From Watersipora subatra (Eukaryota; Bryozoa; Gymnolaemata; Cheilostomatida; Watersiporidae), in contig NC_088708.1 of assembly GCF_963576615.1 (NCBI RefSeq), forward strand, positions 9,052,001-9,116,000: 64,000 nucleotides of DNA, read 5' to 3'. The notes under the pieces were generated by a model. That model had not been told where the DNA came from, searched no databases, and saw only the letters and a list, made by a program, of their open reading frames with translations. A program made the position numbers and the translations under genes. This document shows positions 61,801-64,000 of the stretch, piece after piece (position 1 is the stretch's first letter; each line of letters begins with the position of its first letter).

Positions 61801-64000
61801 CCTTGTCCCTGCTCTTTATGAAACCTGCATTTGGGAAACAAAATGCTCTGAGACTAATCTACAATGCAAAACCTGGAAACCATTTTTAATCAGCAAATAA
61901 TCACAGTTCTAAGTTTTACTTTTTCGGAGGCAAAATGAAAGATCATCCGGTAGTAGCTGCGATAGTCATGTAAACATGATTCCTGTTTAGTATACTACCT
62001 TTAATATCGAATAAGTTTTTAACACTGGTAGAGACTTCACTAGGAGCGGAGGTTATCGGTAGAAGGAAGTTCTTGTAACCTTTCAACATAGCAGCCATGA
62101 ATCGAAGAAATGCTTCCTGGATTAACAGTTCCATGGCATTCTACAACATCTTCAGAGAATAAAATACTAGCTAATCAGCTGTCTTTCTAAAATGTCATGA
62201 GCCTCAAACATAGCTCTACACGAGTAACCTTGTGGTCTGAAAGTAAGTATTACGTTGTACTTGTTTGTATTGGTTAAACACCCTCATAGGTTACACCATT
62301 TGTCTGGGGTTATGCAAGCACGGTGTCTTATAGCTTATACAGAATAAAATAGGGGCACAGAAATTCTGTCAAACAGTTTACTCAATCCAATTACAAGTGG
62401 TCTTCATTATGTGCTTGGTATTTTTAGCTTTCCTTATATCAATCTCACGCTTTTAAAGCATAACAGTCAGCCTATCTACCTCCCTACTGACTCAACATCT
62501 ACCTCACTACTGACTCAACATCTACCTCACTACTGACTCAACATATACCTCACTACTGAGTCCATATCTACTTCCCTACTGACTCAACATCTACCTCCCT
62601 ACTGACTCAACATCTACCTCCCTACTGACTCAACATCTACTTCCCTGCTGACTCAACATCTACCTCCTACTGACTCAACATCTACCTCCCTACTGACTCA
62701 ACATCTACCTACCTGCTGACTCAACATCTACCTCCCTACTGACTCCACATATACCTCACTACTGAGTTCATATCTACCTAACTACTGATTGAATCTTGCA
62801 AGTTCTTCCTTTACAACTTTGAAACATTTAAGGTATTATTCATATTGAATGACAGATTTAAGGATTTCTTTGCACAAATAATGATTTTTTGCCTAACAAT
62901 TCCTAGTTCCTGAATTAATCATATAAAGTAAAAATATAACCTTTTCCAGTTAATATTTAATAAACGCGTCCATTCAATTTTTTAATAATATTTGCTAGTA
63001 ACAGTCAATTGGTTTGCTGTCAGTTATGCTATGAATCATAATGCTTATCAAGATATGGTAGCTTTTTCAGTATATTACCTCTGCTGCCACCTGTTTTTCA
63101 CTAGACATCACAGTGCCATGCTGCTCGCTGACTATCTTGTAGTAAAGATTTTCCAATGTCGCCCTGAGCACTTTCGTGGGCCTCTATAACAAACAGCATG
63201 TTATCCAAGAGCAGCTACGGCAATGCCACACTGATATGCTTTTGTAAAAAATAAACCAAATTTATTTGATTCTTATACAGTACATAGCATACCTTAGGTA
63301 AGAGTTTGCTGTCGCTGGGCTTTGAAATTGTGTTTGTGTCAAGGTCAAAGCATGTAACGTCCTGCGGAGGGTCATATAGGTCAAAGTATCGTGAGTCAAC
63401 TCCTAGCAAACAATGTGCATTGTAAGACTCTTATACTAATCTGCTTATGACAAACTACTTCCAGTTTCGACATGTTTAATGATTCCAGCCTCCTTTCCAT
63501 CGCATAAACTCGGTTGATCCCAAATTTAAAACCAGATGCTGGTAGGATGACTTTAGAAACAAGCAAGTGAAGAGACAGGAAATGAACAGGTAAACAGACT
63601 TGTGTTCAAACAGGTACATTTATACAGAAGAGAAAATGATTGTTTAGGTTGTCTTACGCGTAATGGGTAGGGGTCCATCTATAATGGAAATAGGTACTAA
63701 CCAAATATGTATGGCACGGGAGCAAAGAGCATCTGCGTGAGGCCGAGGGGACACAGGGGAATGTAAGGGCATTTCCAGCTGAACGGAAATATCATTGTTC
63801 CTAAAACATCAGTTGAAAATACATAAAAAATGGGGCTGCTGAAAATCTCTCGAGTAATAAACAAGGGCAATATGTAGGAGCTTTTAGTAACTAAAGGCTG
63901 GTTCACACTATATTACCGTATTTCAGCTTTAATGCCACAATACTTCGGTGATCGTCGATGATAGCAATTTTCACACTATCACAAACTCATCCGCGTTTAC
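40864..64000 (-). CDS. DENND4: DENN domain-containing protein 4 (Crag-type Rab10 GEF), 3' part, 27 exons
   Basis: Rab guanine nucleotide exchange factor; DENND4/Crag proteins activate Rab10 (and Rab11 in flies) in exocytic and basolateral traffic. Exons in coding order: 63800-63702, 63402-63293, 63183-63079, 62140-61999, 61824-61626, 61519-61297, 58932-58738, 56138-56010, 55901-55787, 55667-55551, 55210-55139, 50945-50838, 50221-50070, 48775-48457, 48118-48002, 47884-47733, 47242-47150, 47033-46868, 45775-45715, 45601-45398, 45130-45027, 44910-44703, 44328-44197, 43917-43770, 43607-43411, 41352-41177, 41003-40864. Phases agree throughout: 1326 codons to TGA at 40864. The N-terminal MABP and uDENN parts lie beyond 64000. 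Seen here: cDENN end ([24 protein letters not shown]), dDENN ([19 protein letters not shown]), PPR region ([29 protein letters not shown]), a long low-complexity linker, and the conserved C-terminus ([46 protein letters not shown]). The donor of exon 45775-45715 is weak (GTTGGT), but only it keeps the frame. Confidence 0.94.
42610..42785 (-). repeat. Dispersed SINE-like repeat, copy 2 (longest)
   Basis: Read on the minus strand: a head with GCAGAACTGGAG and a B-box-like TTCAAATTC, then GCAGCAGATTTTTCATTCC, then CATAACCGGACAGACAG and a CATTGAGATTTATATATA tail. The head matches copy 3 and the tail matches copy 1, so the three belong to one family. The B-box-like segment suggests a tRNA-derived SINE, which is an inference. 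Confidence 0.6.
43696..43775. repeat. 15-bp tandem repeat containing a DENND4 splice donor
   Basis: Five copies of AAATTGAACCTTACC (plus strand), that is GGTAAGGTTCAATTT on the coding strand. The donor of exon 43917-43770 (TTTG/GTAAGG) is the first of five equivalent sites spaced 15 nt apart; one copy reads GTAATG. The array crosses the exon-intron border. Confidence 0.95.
47357..47591. mobile_element. 21-bp minisatellite enclosed by perfect terminal inverted repeats
   Basis: About ten copies of CAATAGGTATTGCCCTATAAG lie between GAACAAGAAACATTA (47357-47371) and its exact reverse complement (47577-47591). The structure looks like a short inverted-repeat element whose interior is a satellite. 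No clear target duplication. It is in the DENND4 intron between exons 47733-47884 and 47150-47242. Confidence 0.9.
48917..49140. repeat. About 125-bp tandem duplication beside a transposon
   Basis: GTACGGCTACCTCACCATAC begins at 48917 and again at 49042. Copy 1 ends with a 13-nt stub of the transposon terminus (CAGTGCACCCTCG); copy 2 runs straight into the complete element at 49141. Confidence 0.9.
49141..50066. mobile_element. Tigger-like (Tc1/mariner superfamily) non-autonomous transposon
   Basis: 926 bp bordered by TA (49139-49140 and 50067-50068), with ends CAGTGCACTCTCAGGATACG and, inverted, CAGTGCACCCTCAGTACCCG. Subterminal GACATACGA and CCTTACGA words resemble pogo/Tigger termini. No transposase remains. 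The right end coincides with the splice donor of DENND4 exon 50221-50070. Confidence 0.8.
51142..51211. repeat. Two overlapping perfect hairpins sharing one arm
   Basis: Arms 51142-51159 and 51164-51181 (18 bp, loop AGTA) pair perfectly. Arms 51157-51180 and 51188-51211 (24 bp, loop ATTCCAG) also pair perfectly. The common word is ACAGCCCATCATGTCAT. Only one can form at a time. It ends directly at the TTAA of the neighbouring transposon. Confidence 0.95.
51520..52560 (+). pseudogene. Possible decayed gene inside the TTAA element
   Basis: CRE-like TGACGTCA (51523), CCAAT (51587) and TATATA (51609) precede an ATGGAG/GTAAAT at 51868. A strong acceptor TTTGTTTTACAG at 52471 opens a short frame that stops after about 33 codons. 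This looks like the 5' end of a former transposon gene; no domain is recognisable. Confidence 0.3.
52776..52855 (+). repeat. Dispersed SINE-like repeat, copy 3 (head part)
   Basis: Contains GCAGAACTGGAG, GAGTTCAAATCC (a good RNA polymerase III B-box match) and GCAGCAGATTTTTCAT, as in copy 2. The tail is missing. It is nested inside the TTAA-flanked element. Confidence 0.55.
52942..53011. repeat. GC-rich imperfect inverted repeat
   Basis: GATATACAGCC at 52942 and GGCTGTATATC at 53001 pair around a C-rich/G-rich interior, a local GC island in AT-rich DNA, inside the TTAA element. Possibly a small nested element. Confidence 0.6.
57481..58553. mobile_element. TA-flanked inverted-repeat transposon, copy A
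   Basis: Left end TACCATAAAACCTCTAATTG; right end, inverted, TACTGTAAAACCTTTATTTG. About 1.07 kb, no ORF of note. Homologous over most of its length to copy B at 59.6-61.1 kb in the same orientation (for example AAAAAATTGTTTGGACACTA-like and TTGATAGATTATT words). In a DENND4 intron. Confidence 0.75.
59628..61052. mobile_element. Inverted-repeat transposon, copy B, with extra internal segment
   Basis: Same ends and body as copy A (CCATAAAACCTCTAATTGAA; inverted CCGTAAAACCTGTAATTC). It carries about 250 bp (60670-60925) absent from A, open on the minus strand for 66 codons with no domain I recognise, and a re-duplicated left end. In a DENND4 intron. Confidence 0.7.
61077..61100. repeat. (TA)n microsatellite
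   Basis: Short pure TA run directly abutting the hairpin at 61099-61164. Confidence 0.9.
61099..61164. repeat. 66-nt hairpin, 31-bp arms, 4-nt loop
   Basis: ATTACCTGCAATTGAGATAG at the start pairs with its complement at the end; the inner TTCTTTTCA pairs with TGAAAAGAA around AAAA. Only one mismatch in 31 bp. Located in a DENND4 intron, 133 bp beyond the donor of exon 61519-61297. Confidence 0.95.
62470..62790. repeat. 23-bp minisatellite in a DENND4 intron
   Basis: About 13 copies of CATCTACCTCCCTACTGACT + CAA with substitutions such as TATACC and TCACTAC. Lies between exons 63079-63183 and 61999-62140. Confidence 0.95.

Overview
This is a 64 kb piece of an invertebrate animal nuclear genome. 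The genes have GT-AG introns, the non-coding DNA is AT-rich, and the proteins are metazoan: a ciliary transport protein, a rhodopsin-class neuropeptide-type receptor, a GLUT12-type sugar transporter, xylulokinase and a DENN-domain Rab GEF. A lophotrochozoan (mollusc or bryozoan type) is my guess from the style of the non-coding DNA, but it is not proven. I saw no bacterial operons, rRNA, tRNA or CRISPR array.

Layout. (1) 1-13248, plus strand: the 3' two thirds of IFT172, 24 exons that I could join with every splice phase agreeing, giving 1208 residues to the natural stop. The WD40 N-terminus lies left of the window. (2) 13.4-20.9 kb: intergenic DNA with no coding gene I can support. (3) 20915-22186, plus: a complete class A GPCR with a one-exon CDS, related to the DMSR/myosuppressin-type peptide receptors. 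(4) 34171 down to about 23875, minus: a complete SLC2A12-like sugar transporter, 14 exons, about 609 residues. (5) 34.2-38.9 kb: the shared upstream region, with minisatellites and an old LINE fragment. (6) 38858-40465, plus: intact, intronless xylulokinase (XYLB), 535 residues. (7) 64000 down to 40864, minus: the last 27 exons (1326 codons) of a DENND4/Crag-type Rab GEF; its N-terminus lies to the right.

The sugar transporter and xylulokinase are head to head, 4.7 kb apart. XYLB and DENND4 converge, with stop codons only 398 bp apart and polyadenylation signals placed so that the 3' UTRs should overlap.

The non-coding DNA is unusually rich in tandem minisatellites (units of 11 to 62 bp, more than a dozen arrays) and in short inverted-repeat transposons. 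The most interesting observations are in the DENND4 gene. At one exon the 5' splice site lies inside a 15-bp tandem repeat, so five near-identical in-frame donors follow one another. At another exon a Tigger-like transposon ends exactly at the donor and supplies part of it. A 21-bp minisatellite is enclosed by perfect 15-bp terminal inverted repeats. A TTAA-flanked 3-kb foldback element abuts two mutually exclusive perfect hairpins. A 31-bp-arm hairpin lies close to a coding exon. One exon is bracketed by two directly oriented copies of the same transposon.
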